Below, in pieces: positions 27,883 to 36,362 of a stretch of DNA of 64,000 bases. The DNA is from an uncultured Poribacteria bacterium. Its GTDB lineage: Bacteria; Poribacteria; WGA-4E; WGA-3G. The notes under the pieces are model-generated. The model did not search any database and was not told the origin of the DNA. It worked only from the letters and a program-made list of their open reading frames with translations. Both the position numbers and the translations under genes were made by a program. The stretch's first letter is position 1; every line of letters begins with the position of its first letter. Location: assembly GCA_951812525.1 (NCBI GenBank), contig OX638316.1, positions 3,590,506-3,654,505 of the forward strand, read 5' to 3'.

Positions 27883-28938
27883 CTACCAATCCTCATCAAA
27901 GAACGGCGTACTCGGATAACTATAGACGTTACCCTCGTAATTCTGAAGTTGGATCTCTTCATCATCGAAGGTTACAACCGGGTCGGGAATCAGAGCGATT
28001 TTTCCACCACCACCGGGGGCGTCAACGACATAGTGTGGCACACCAAGCCCAGAAATATGTCCACGCAACGCACCGACAATATCTAAACCGGTTTTCACGG
28101 CTGTGCGGAAATGGTCAGTACCGACGACAAGATCCGCTTGATAGATATAGTACGGCTTGACTCGGATACGCAATAACCCTTTCATAAGCTCCACCATCAC
28201 ATCGGGATCGTCATTCACACCTTTGAGAAGGACCGTCTGGTTACCCATTGGTATCCCGGCATCGGCTAACATACCGCATGCCTTTTCCGTTTCAGGCGTG
28301 ATTTCGCGTGGGTGGTTGAAGTGCGTGTTAATGTAAAATGGGTGGTACTGCTTCAGAATTGCACACAGTTCTGGCGTAATCCGTTGTGGCAATGTTACTG
28401 GGACCCGCGAACCGATCCGAATGATTTCTAAGTGTTCAATTGCGCGCAATCCGCCGACGACATAGTCGATTTTCTTATCCGTCAGCATAAGCGGATCCCC
28501 ACCAGAGATGATAACATCACGAATCTCTGGATGTGCCTGAATATAGGCAAGTCCCTTCTCAACGTTATCTTCAGAGATTGAGTGGGGGTCACCGACTTTC
28601 CGTTTGCGGGTGCAGAACCGACAGTAAATCGGGCACATATAGTTCACATAAAAAAGGACTCGGTCTGGGTATCGGTGTGTGACGTTTGGGACTTCGCTGT
28701 CGTCTTCTTCGTGGAGTGGATCCTCTACACCCGTGCTGATTAACTCCTTTGGATCAGGGACTACCTGTTTCCAAATCGGGTCTCCTGGTTCTTCTATGAG
28801 GCTGAGATAATACGGGTTAATGCGGATCGGGAACTCTTCGTGAATACGCCGCATCTCCTCCACGTCAACATCGAATGCGGCTGCGAGTTTTTCGGGTGTG
28901 TTAACTGTGTCTCTAACGAGACGTTTCCATTCATCCAT
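27883..28938 (-). CDS. KamA-family radical SAM aminomutase
   Basis: The radical SAM cluster motif is C-x3-C-x2-C (MCPIYCRFCTRKRK, Cys 102, 106, 109). The PLP lysine lies in APGGGGKIAL (Lys ~313). These are the marks of lysine 2,3-aminomutase and its EpmB relatives. At 351 aa it is shorter than typical KamA (about 415) and close to EpmB size (about 340). It could therefore make free beta-lysine or modify elongation factor P; no epmA or efp gene is in the window to decide. Confidence 0.88.
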   Translation of the reverse strand: MDEWKRLVRDTVNTPEKLAAAFDVDVEEMRRIHEEFPIRINPYYLSLIEEPGDPIWKQVVPDPKELISTGVEDPLHEEDDSEVPNVTHRYPDRVLFYVNYMCPIYCRFCTRKRKVGDPHSISEDNVEKGLAYIQAHPEIRDVIISGGDPLMLTDKKIDYVVGGLRAIEHLEIIRIGSRVPVTLPQRITPELCAILKQYHPFYINTHFNHPREITPETEKACGMLADAGIPMGNQTVLLKGVNDDPDVMVELMKGLLRIRVKPYYIYQADLVVGTDHFRTAVKTGLDIVGALRGHISGLGVPHYVVDAPGGGGKIALIPDPVVTFDDEEIQLQNYEGNVYSYPSTPFFDEDW

Positions 28939-29068
28939 CTATTATGTCCGTCCTTTCCAAATTTTCATGGTATACAATTTTCTCCGCGGGGATCTGTCGA
29001 CTACATTATGTGGCGTTGAAACCGGCACTTTATATTGAGGTTACGGGATACGAAATCGATGAGGCGTA

Positions 29069-29602
29069 CTACGGTGCCGGTGTGTAATTTTCAATTGTTA
29101 CTTTGCTCATAACATCACGTTCGCGGAGTGCGTCTACTACATCTATGCCTTCAATAACCTTTCCGAATGTGGTGTAGCTGCCGTTGAGGTGGGCGTAAAT
29201 TGTCGGATCCGTACTGACGCAGATATAAAACTGGCTTCCCGCTGAATCGGGATTCTGCGTCCGCGCCATAGCGACGACCCCTTTTTCATGGGCAGGCATC
29301 TTCTCTCTGAGATTCGGGTCTTGGAATTCCCCAGGGATCGTCCATCCGGGTCCGCCTCTACCTGTTCCATCCGGGTCGCCGCCTTGTATGACAAAACCGG
29401 GAACAAAGCGGTGAAAGATTACACCATCATAAAATCCTGATTCGATAAGCTGGGCGAAATTTGCTACCGCAGCAGGGGCAGCTTCTGGGTAAAGTTCAAT
29501 AATAATGTTGCCTTTTCCAGTTTCAATCGTTACATTAGGCAATTGTTCGCTATTACATGATATTACTGTCGCGAAAAACGCAGTTAATAAGCTAAATCGC
29601 AT
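29069..29602 (-). CDS. Cyclophilin-type peptidyl-prolyl isomerase, lipoprotein
   Basis: The cyclophilin core is clear: VIFHRFVPGFVIQGGDP with the catalytic Arg, AGSQFYICV, and HLNGSYTTFGKVIEG. An N-terminal MRFSLLTAFFATVISC looks like a lipoprotein signal with Cys at the lipobox, so the enzyme would act outside the cytoplasm. I chose ATG 29602 because it gives this compact signal; a TTG 33 nt upstream is possible, and neither has a good Shine-Dalgarno. The length of 177 aa is normal. Confidence 0.88.
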   Translation of the reverse strand: MRFSLLTAFFATVISCNSEQLPNVTIETGKGNIIIELYPEAAPAAVANFAQLIESGFYDGVIFHRFVPGFVIQGGDPDGTGRGGPGWTIPGEFQDPNLREKMPAHEKGVVAMARTQNPDSAGSQFYICVSTDPTIYAHLNGSYTTFGKVIEGIDVVDALRERDVMSKVTIENYTPAP

Positions 29603-29665
29603 AATTTGGGTGTGGAAATTCGGGAATTTCCACAAATTCCTTTACTGTTTTTTTATGTGACAAAG

Positions 29666-29705
29666 TTTACGCAGAAAACCTCCTTTTGGAGGTCATAAAC
29701 GTAAA
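29666..29705. promoter_or_regulatory. Two-stem symmetric hairpin between cyclophilin and disA
   Basis: The inner stem is ACCTCC-TTTT-GGAGGT (29678-29693). After a symmetric 6x6 internal loop (CAGAAA / CATAAA), an outer stem TTTACG / CGTAAA closes it (29666-29671 / 29700-29705). It lies in the divergent region. On either strand it could be a 5'-leader structure, since GGAGGT resembles a Shine-Dalgarno. No known riboswitch class is recognised. Confidence 0.4.
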
Positions 29706-29967
29706 TTCTATATTGAAAGTTTATATAATAAATCTCCGATTTATAGGGGCATAAGGTCTGGTCCCGACGAAAATAGGAGATTCCTATACATTATACACGC
29801 TTATGCGTGCGGTGTCAAACAAAATTTTGGAACTGTTCGGTCTTCGGTTTTTTATTTATATTATACCTAACAACTGAAAACCGAAAACTAAAAGCGGTAA
29901 GCAGGTTGACTACCTTGACACTGCCGGATTAGACATGATACTCTATTATAATTAGGAGGTGGTCGCA

Positions 29968-31065
29968 GTGCGGAATATGTTAATAGAGAGTCAGAAGACG
30001 CGAGAACTCGTCGCGACTCTGAAGCTACTGTCGCCAGGAACGCCTCTCAGAGAAGGCATTGATTATATTATTCAAGGCAAAACGGGTGGACTCATTGTCG
30101 TCGGTGACACCCCAGAAATTTTAGACTTGACCGAGGGTGGTTTCCGAATTAATTGCCAATACACACCGACGCGCCTGTTTGAATTGTCAAAGATGGATGG
30201 TGCCATTCTTTTGTCTGAAGATGCGAAAAGAATCGTGCGCGCCAATGTAACACTGAGAGTCAACCCTTCTATACCTTCTCGCGAAACAGGACTCCGTCAC
30301 CGTTCGGCAGATAAATTCGCTAAACAGACAGAACACATCGTTCTGGCTGTCTCGCAAAGCAGGAATTCTCTCACCTTATACCTCAAGAACCAACGTTACA
30401 TTTTCCGGGAACGTCCACTTTTGCTTTCCGGTGCCAACCAAACTATGCTTGCGCTGACGCAGTACGTCAAAGCCATGCAGGATGCTGTCTCGATCCTGAA
30501 TTGGGCAGAATTAAGTGGCAATGTTACTTTAGCGAACGTCGTCACAACGATTCAGTTGTGTGAACGCGTCCGCCGCGCCGATCAAGAGTTAAATCGCTAC
30601 AGAATCGAATTAGGCACTGAGGCTGAGTCGATGCAATACACGCCAGAACTCACAACTGAAATTGAGAAAGGGCTTCTGATTACAAGAGACTATTATCACG
30701 AAAGTCTGCGTGACGGATCTCAGGCTCTTGAAAGCATTCTCAGACTTGATGCGAGTGGCCTTGCAAGCCGAAGTAATATCAGTGAGGCTTTAGGGTATCC
30801 CCGCGATATTCACGGCACTTTCGATGTCCTCGAACCACGTGGATACCGGATGCTGAGTCAGGTTCCCCGAATTCCATTCAGGGTCATTGAAAACATTGTA
30901 TGCCGATTCAAAACATTGGATAAAATTTGCACCGCCCCCATCGACGAACTTCAAGCTATTGATGGTGTTGGGAGAACGAGATCTTTGACAATTGCGGATA
31001 CACTCGCGCAGATGAAGACTACTACTGTTCAACCGCACGCTTTTGCTTTATCTGCGTTTGAATAG
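29968..31065 (+). CDS. disA: DNA integrity scanning protein DisA, diadenylate cyclase
   Basis: DisA makes c-di-AMP from two ATP and scans DNA for branched structures. The DAC domain has GIDYIIQGKTGGLIVVGD, the DGA motif (KMDGAILL, residues 77-79) and the RHR motif (GLRHRSADK, 110-112). The C-terminal helix-hairpin-helix part contains ELQAIDGVGRTRSL. The 365-aa length fits. GTG 29968 is 8 nt after AGGAGG; the in-frame GTG at 29959 overlaps that site and ATG 29977 is too far. Confidence 0.95.
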   Translation: MRNMLIESQKTRELVATLKLLSPGTPLREGIDYIIQGKTGGLIVVGDTPEILDLTEGGFRINCQYTPTRLFELSKMDGAILLSEDAKRIVRANVTLRVNPSIPSRETGLRHRSADKFAKQTEHIVLAVSQSRNSLTLYLKNQRYIFRERPLLLSGANQTMLALTQYVKAMQDAVSILNWAELSGNVTLANVVTTIQLCERVRRADQELNRYRIELGTEAESMQYTPELTTEIEKGLLITRDYYHESLRDGSQALESILRLDASGLASRSNISEALGYPRDIHGTFDVLEPRGYRMLSQVPRIPFRVIENIVCRFKTLDKICTAPIDELQAIDGVGRTRSLTIADTLAQMKTTTVQPHAFALSAFE

Positions 31066-31268
31066 CATTGAAGGAACGGATTACCAAGTTTTATTTTTCT
31101 TAAATTTAATGATTAACGGAGACTCCACACGCACGTCCGCCTGTGTTGGGTGTCTCCGCGAAGAAGCGCAATTGGTTGCCCTTCTTCCTTAGTATTACAC
31201 CGATATTATGTGGACGAAAAACTAACAATTGGAACCAGAGTACAAAAACATCTAAAAGGAGTCACAAA

Positions 31269-32597
31269 ATGAAACAGTTCATCGCTTTATCGCCGAAGGG
31301 TAACTCGGTATTGCGCAGAAATTTGCTCGTCGGCTTGCTCCTTGTTTCGTTTGGTTTAGCAGGGTGTGCCGGACAACTTGGAAAAATTGAACCTTCAACT
31401 GTTGATACGGCAATAGCGGATGCAGAGGCAGCTATCATCGCAGCACGAGAGGTAGATGCGCTATCCCTCGCAGCCGATGCGTTTGCAGCCGCAGAATCCA
31501 ACCTTGAAGCCGCGAAAATCGCGCTCACAGAAAAGAAAGGCGACGAAGCACTTCGCTTCGCATATCAAGCCACTATAGACGCAAGAGTGGCGCAAAGAGA
31601 TGCGATTAGCATCGCTAAAAACGCAGCGTTGAATGCCACTTTACTTCAGAAAGAGGCAGGTGTAGACAAACTACGCCAGAACCTTGGGGACACAGAGAAG
31701 GAACTCGCCGAAGTCCGAACAGAAATTCAGGACATGTATCGCAACAGCGAGAAACTAAGGGAAACCGTCAGCGAACTTCGGAAAAAGAATCTCGACTTAG
31801 GAAAGAAACGGGAAACCTACAGCACACAGGTCGCTGAACTCTCCAAGACTTTAGAAGATATTCAGGCACGCGCGCGACGGGCAGAGACAGAAGTCCGTAG
31901 CTACGGCAGAGATGTCTCGGCGCTCCGTCGGAAACTCGAAGTCGCTGAAAGAATGGCGAAAGAAGAAGGGCATCAGAAACGAGCAGTTGTCGCTGAAATA
32001 AGTGAACTGAGAAGACAACTTCGCGAACAGGCAGCAATCTACACCGAAAGACTTGCACAGGCAAGTCATCAGAGCTCTGATAGGCAGCACGAAGAATACC
32101 TCCAACAGAAGGCACGAGAAGCACGCGCCTACGTTGATAGTCAACCTGCCCTTCATCCTCCCAAAACGGGACGGACCTCTCTCTCCACAGCGCAGATTGA
32201 TGCCGGTAAGGCAGCAATCAGTAATTGGGAGCATGCTTGGTACAACAAAGACCTTAATGTCCATCTTTCATACTATACACCGGGTATTGTCGCTGACAAA
32301 GTGGTGATTCATGAAAGCAAGGAACATCGAAACAAGATCGACTTACAGCAACTGCAGTCCGACCTTCGTGAGATGAACACTTACGCTTGGAGCAAAGCCA
32401 AAACGGACACCCAAGTTGAAGGTGAGAGTGTTATCGGTGTAAACCGATTGACCCGATTGGTCGCACCAGCAGCCGACGAGAATGCTACGGCACTCTACAA
32501 TATTTGGATTCGCGAAGTCTGGATGCATCAGGTGGGAAACACTTGGAAAATTCATCACGAAACTTGGCAGATTTATGAGAGCGTGCCGAACTTCTAA
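31269..32597 (+). CDS. Lipoprotein with coiled coil and C-terminal NTF2-like domain
   Basis: The lipobox LAGC follows a signal LLVGLLLVSFG. Residues ~35-130 are alanine-rich helices in DUF4398 style (DAEAAIIAAREVDAL). A long coiled coil spans ~135-290. The last ~120 residues form an NTF2/SnoaL-like domain (NWEHAWYNKDLNVHLSYY ... TWKIHHETWQIYESVPNF). The same domain ends the next gene's product. It is likely periplasmic, attached to the inner face of the outer membrane. AAAGGAG precedes ATG 31269. Confidence 0.75.
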   Translation: MKQFIALSPKGNSVLRRNLLVGLLLVSFGLAGCAGQLGKIEPSTVDTAIADAEAAIIAAREVDALSLAADAFAAAESNLEAAKIALTEKKGDEALRFAYQATIDARVAQRDAISIAKNAALNATLLQKEAGVDKLRQNLGDTEKELAEVRTEIQDMYRNSEKLRETVSELRKKNLDLGKKRETYSTQVAELSKTLEDIQARARRAETEVRSYGRDVSALRRKLEVAERMAKEEGHQKRAVVAEISELRRQLREQAAIYTERLAQASHQSSDRQHEEYLQQKAREARAYVDSQPALHPPKTGRTSLSTAQIDAGKAAISNWEHAWYNKDLNVHLSYYTPGIVADKVVIHESKEHRNKIDLQQLQSDLREMNTYAWSKAKTDTQVEGESVIGVNRLTRLVAPAADENATALYNIWIREVWMHQVGNTWKIHHETWQIYESVPNF

Positions 32598-32630
32598 GCA
32601 CATATCTCGGTTAAGCACGGAGGTTAAATT

Positions 32631-34034
32631 GTGAACAGCACACAGAACGGACAGAATCAATCAAAGAAACCTATACCGCGGAGCCTGATATGGGGCGGAG
32701 GTATCGCAGCCATTGTTATCGCTTTCATTGTGCTTTTAGTGATATTGATGAGTTCCAGTGAAACCCCTACCGCCTTTTTGGCGAAGTGGAAAAATGCACT
32801 TGAGTCTGGTAGCGTCAAAAGATATGAAGCGCTCTGGGTGAAGAGTGCACGCCAGCGTCCTGATGCTAGCTATCAGCAGACCGTCCAACTTCTTACGGGC
32901 GGAGTGAATTTTGAAGTTAACCTTGGGGGTGCCACCCAAACATTCCGGGTGCCTCGATATCCCAATCGCTACCGAATTGAAGGGATCCCACTGACTGTCC
33001 ATCTTCCCGGCGAATCCCAAGAGCAGTTCCGAAATCTTGTTATTGAAAAACAGGGATTTGTTCAGCAACGGTGGAAGATTATTAGGGATGAAATCGTTGG
33101 TAGTGATTTCGTTACCACCTTGCCAGACCCTGATCCTGTGCAGCAAACGACCGCACAACCCAACAGTCCAGTCGTACCAGTCGTACTGAGTTGGAAAAGT
33201 GCTTTGGAATCCCAAGATGTGAAGAAGTACACTGACCTATGGGACAAGTCCTCCCGTAAAAAGAGGGCATCGAGTTTCCGACGCGCAACAGAACTTATGT
33301 CGCAAACCCATGTCATTGATCTTTCAGGAGCGACCTATACACCTGTGCCGCGCCAGAAAAACCGTCATATCGTTGACAACATTAGTGTAACTTTACAGAG
33401 TGGTGATAGCATCATTGAGACGCACGTCCGAACGCTTACTATTGAGAAAAAGGGATTTTTCAGACGGAAATGGAAAGTTATTAACGATCAAATTGGCGAT
33501 ATGGGTTCTAATGCCATCGCACTCGCACCAGACGTAACCTCCGGTGCGAACACCGTCTCAGGCGAAGATTCCGGTGGCACCTTTGATGGGAATGCGCCAC
33601 TTGATACGCAGCTCAAAGTGAGACAGGTTTTGGGGAAGTGGCAGAAAGCTTGGGAAGAGAAAGACCTGCGAACCTATATGTCTACTTATTCGGACAGATC
33701 ACGCATTACGCGTGTTACTATACGCGGTGGGAGAGAAACCTCAGTCCACCTCACAAAAGGGCAGCTCCGAACGAAGATGAAGCAACTCAACGACATATAC
33801 GCCGAAATCCAAGTCTCTATCTCCAACCTACAAGTTAACGGGGACCGGGCGGTCGCGGATGTCCAATTCTTGCAGAAATTCACAGGGACCCGCGCAAGCG
33901 GTAGCCGACCCGCTTACTCTGATTACGGGACCAAACGGCTGAATCTCATGGTGGATCCGACCGATGGTCACTGGCGAATCTACTCCGAGACATGGAGTCG
34001 TTACGAAGATGTCCCGGAATTCCCGAAGATGTAG
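32631..34034 (+). CDS. Membrane-anchored protein with three NTF2-like repeats
   Basis: The GTG start has ACGGAGG 7 nt upstream. One membrane helix (IAAIVVIAFIVLLVILMSS) anchors three successive repeats. The openings correspond: FLAKWKNALESGSVKRYEALW, VLSWKSALESQDVKKYTDLW and VLGKWQKAWEEKDLRTYMSTY. The first two end in KQGFVQQRWKII and KKGFFRRKWKVI. The third is longest and ends HWRIYSETWSRYEDVPEF, like the end of the preceding lipoprotein. The domains look extracytoplasmic; Cds6-type C-terminal domains are similar. The function is unknown. Confidence 0.75.
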   Translation: MNSTQNGQNQSKKPIPRSLIWGGGIAAIVIAFIVLLVILMSSSETPTAFLAKWKNALESGSVKRYEALWVKSARQRPDASYQQTVQLLTGGVNFEVNLGGATQTFRVPRYPNRYRIEGIPLTVHLPGESQEQFRNLVIEKQGFVQQRWKIIRDEIVGSDFVTTLPDPDPVQQTTAQPNSPVVPVVLSWKSALESQDVKKYTDLWDKSSRKKRASSFRRATELMSQTHVIDLSGATYTPVPRQKNRHIVDNISVTLQSGDSIIETHVRTLTIEKKGFFRRKWKVINDQIGDMGSNAIALAPDVTSGANTVSGEDSGGTFDGNAPLDTQLKVRQVLGKWQKAWEEKDLRTYMSTYSDRSRITRVTIRGGRETSVHLTKGQLRTKMKQLNDIYAEIQVSISNLQVNGDRAVADVQFLQKFTGTRASGSRPAYSDYGTKRLNLMVDPTDGHWRIYSETWSRYEDVPEFPKM

Positions 34035-34056
34035 TGAATAAACTGCTGAACGAATA

Positions 34057-34100
34057 GGCGCGCCGGTAGTGGGCTCTCAGCCTCGCTTCTTCGGCGCGCC
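34057..34100. terminator. GGCGCGCC hairpin
   Basis: GGCGCGCC occurs at 34057-34064 and again at 34093-34100. As a self-complementary octamer it can form an 8-bp stem around a 28-nt loop. It lies between the NTF2-repeat gene and the thioesterase gene and may terminate the former. Confidence 0.45.
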
Positions 34101-34122
34101 CGTTATATAAAGACAACAAAAA

Positions 34123-34539
34123 ATGCCCACTGAGTACCGAACCAAGCGGAAAATTGAGTTCGCTGACACCGATATGGCAGGGATCGTCCATTTTACACGA
34201 TTTTTCGTCTTCATGGAGTCCGCAGAACACGAATTCCTGCGCAGCTTAGGGACAAGTGTCGCAACCGAATGGGATGGAAACAAAATCGGATGGCCCCGAC
34301 TCGCAGCCTCGTGTGAATATCTTAGTCCGCTCCGGTTTGAAGATGAGGTTGACATTCTCCTCTGGGTCTCCAAAAAAGGGACGAAGTCGCTCACCTATCA
34401 ATTTCACTTTACACATCAAGGAAAAGACATCGCACGAGGTGAGGTTACAACCGTCTGTTGTATAACGAATCCCGGTGAGAAACTACGGGCTATTCCTATA
34501 CCCGATTTTATTGCCGATCAGATCTCCTGTCCGCGGTAG
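34123..34539 (+). CDS. YbgC-like hotdog-fold acyl-CoA thioesterase
   Basis: The 138-aa protein has the 4-hydroxybenzoyl-CoA thioesterase active-site pattern: FADTDMAGIVHFTRFFVFME, with Asp and His as expected, near the N-terminus. The hotdog helix AEHEFLRSLG and the strand pattern GTKSLTYQFHF fit. It hydrolyses an acyl-CoA or acyl-ACP of unknown identity. The length is normal. There is no strong Shine-Dalgarno before ATG 34123. Confidence 0.88.
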   Translation: MPTEYRTKRKIEFADTDMAGIVHFTRFFVFMESAEHEFLRSLGTSVATEWDGNKIGWPRLAASCEYLSPLRFEDEVDILLWVSKKGTKSLTYQFHFTHQGKDIARGEVTTVCCITNPGEKLRAIPIPDFIADQISCPR

Positions 34540-34711
34540 AAATAGCCAACAGCGATCAGCATAATAGCAGTTAGTCGCTAACATCAACTAAGAGGCTATC
34601 TGGAATAATTCATGTTATCCTGGAATCCTCCGATTTAGGTTGACTGTTACGTCAAAGTCTCTTTACTTACAGCTGATCGCTGACGGTTTCCGACAGCAAA
34701 GGATAAAAACT

Positions 34712-35401
34712 ATGGAACAGCCACGTACTACTACACCTCAGATTAAAGTAGCCAATCTCTCTAAAGACTACGGACCCGTTCAAGTCTTACGCAATATTTC
34801 ATTCGGTTTCACCGGCGGTGTTTCTGTTGCCATTACAGGTCCCTCTGGTTCAGGTAAAAGCACACTTTTACATGTTGTTGGAACGTTAGAGAAACCCAAT
34901 AGCGGGCGGGTTGAAATTAACAACATTGATCCGTTTATGCTCTCTGAACCTGAGCTCGCAAAGTATCGGAACGCCGTAATCGGGTTTGTATTTCAGGATC
35001 ATTATCTACTTCCGCAGTATTCCGTGCTTGAGAACGTCCTTGTTCCGACGTTTGCTTTCAAGCAACAGCCTGACGCAACAGAACGCGCACGCGAACTCCT
35101 CAGACGGGTTGGACTCACACACCGCCTGACGCACCGACCTGGCGAGCTTTCCGGTGGTGAACGGCAACGCGTCGCAATCGCGCGTGCCCTTATCAATCAA
35201 CCCGATATTCTCCTCTGTGACGAACCGACGGGGAGCTTAGATTCCACAACCGCTGAAACGATCGCTGACCTGCTGTTTGAGCTACACGACGTAGAGCGGA
35301 ATACGTTAATCGTTGTTACACATAACCTTGAACTCGCCTCGCGCTGCCAACAACATCTACAACTTGTGGATGGCACTTGCAGCGTCAACACAAATTCTTA
35401 A
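34712..35401 (+). CDS. ABC transporter ATPase, LolD/MacB type
   Basis: The 229-aa ATPase has Walker A (GPSGSGKST), Q-loop (FVFQDHYLLPQ), signature LSGGERQR, Walker B (ILLCDEPTGSLD) and the switch His (VVTHNLE). The sequence is of the LolD/MacB/FtsE type that pairs with FtsX-like permeases. The natural partner at 36.4 kb is separated from it by an inverted small gene and a MITE fragment. AAAGGA lies before ATG 34712; the longer in-frame TTG start at 34640 is less likely. Confidence 0.93.
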   Translation: MEQPRTTTPQIKVANLSKDYGPVQVLRNISFGFTGGVSVAITGPSGSGKSTLLHVVGTLEKPNSGRVEINNIDPFMLSEPELAKYRNAVIGFVFQDHYLLPQYSVLENVLVPTFAFKQQPDATERARELLRRVGLTHRLTHRPGELSGGERQRVAIARALINQPDILLCDEPTGSLDSTTAETIADLLFELHDVERNTLIVVTHNLELASRCQQHLQLVDGTCSVNTNS

Positions 35402-35668
35402 CTAACCTGCCAAACGTCATCGGGGCACTGAAGCTGGAATAAGGAAAAAAACGAGTTGAAGGCGAATCTCCTTGATAGAAAAGGCAAGAAGGTTACATCG
35501 TATAATGCCTCATCGACGACGAAGAATTCAGGATAGGGTAAGTAGGAGTGTGCCATACGAGTTTGGGTTGATGTTCCAACAGACAAACATGTTTTCACAT
35601 TCCGCAAAATAGCCCCGGTGATTCTTTAGATGAGAGTTCATTTGTTGATTTTGTTGGTGGAAAAGAGG
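35402..35668. other. Non-coding gap behind the ABC ATPase gene
   Basis: No convincing gene is seen on either strand in these 267 bp. No palindrome of the families found elsewhere is present. Confidence 0.5.
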
Positions 35669-36043
35669 TTAGGGGTTGACGATTCGCTGTTGTTTGAGGA
35701 TCTCGATTTCTTGAGTCAGTGTTTCGATCTGTTTTTCCAGTGAGCGATCTTTTCTACTGCGCCATGCGATGACAATTTGCGGGACACCAACGGCTACCAC
35801 GATTATGACCATAAGCCAAGTGATCTGTTTTTCAATACCATCAATGCGCCCGTTAACACTCTCGATTTTCAGGTCAACGTACTGCTTTATGCGTGCTTCG
35901 GAACTGGTGACTTCTGCCTTGACCTCCTCTTTGACAATCAAGCGGATTTTGTCAAGATCGGCATCCGTCAACTCGGCACGAGTCGGCAGTGCGATGACAC
36001 AGAATAAGATTGAGAAAAATAAAACGTGTTTCATGACTTTCAC
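35669..36043 (-). CDS. Small exported coiled-coil membrane protein
   Basis: The 124-aa protein has a signal peptide (HVLFFSILFCVIALPTRA), a helical region (KIRLIVKEEVKAEV), one membrane helix (ITWLMVIIVVAVGVPQIVIAW) and a short coiled coil (LEKQIETLTQEIEILKQQ). The layout recalls small hemolysin-XhlA-like or DUF-type envelope proteins, but I do not recognise the family. It starts at GTG 36043 or ATG 36034. It lies on the strand opposite to the ABC genes that flank it. Confidence 0.65.
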   Translation of the reverse strand: MKVMKHVLFFSILFCVIALPTRAELTDADLDKIRLIVKEEVKAEVTSSEARIKQYVDLKIESVNGRIDGIEKQITWLMVIIVVAVGVPQIVIAWRSRKDRSLEKQIETLTQEIEILKQQRIVNP

Positions 36044-36178
36044 GCTATCACGCCTTTAACCCCTATCAAGTGGGTAGGCGAACAACTTACCAAGCGGTAA
36101 GCCGTGATATCCCGCCAGCGTGATAAGAATAGTGTAGCAGGGATGGAGGTTTTTGTCAAGAGAAACAGTCATTCAGAT

Positions 36179-36285
36179 TAGGGTTATTTAGTTTTAAGAA
36201 ATAAGTTTACTTATGTGAGGATTTCTGTTGATGGATGCCTCTGACCGTAGAGGCACTCGACATGCCACAAACTAACAGTTTGTGG
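36179..36285. mobile_element. MITE left-end fragment plus AAACT palindrome
   Basis: TAGGGTTATTTAGTTTTAAG and the following ~60 bp (36179-36239) match the left part of the MITE family, then the similarity stops; the right end is missing. It is followed by a palindrome CCACAAACT / AGTTTGTGG (about 36263-36283) and TACAAT. The fragment lies between the ABC ATPase and permease genes. Confidence 0.7.
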
Positions 36286-36362
36286 TACAATATACTTGCC
36301 AGAGCCCGATAACCTATAACAAACAAATCGTGATATTCGGTTCCGATTACTATAGACAAACC

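Noticed and set aside
29636-29967. ydaO-type c-di-AMP riboswitch before disA
   Set aside because: The region lacks the long conserved ydaO core; only a simple two-stem hairpin is seen.
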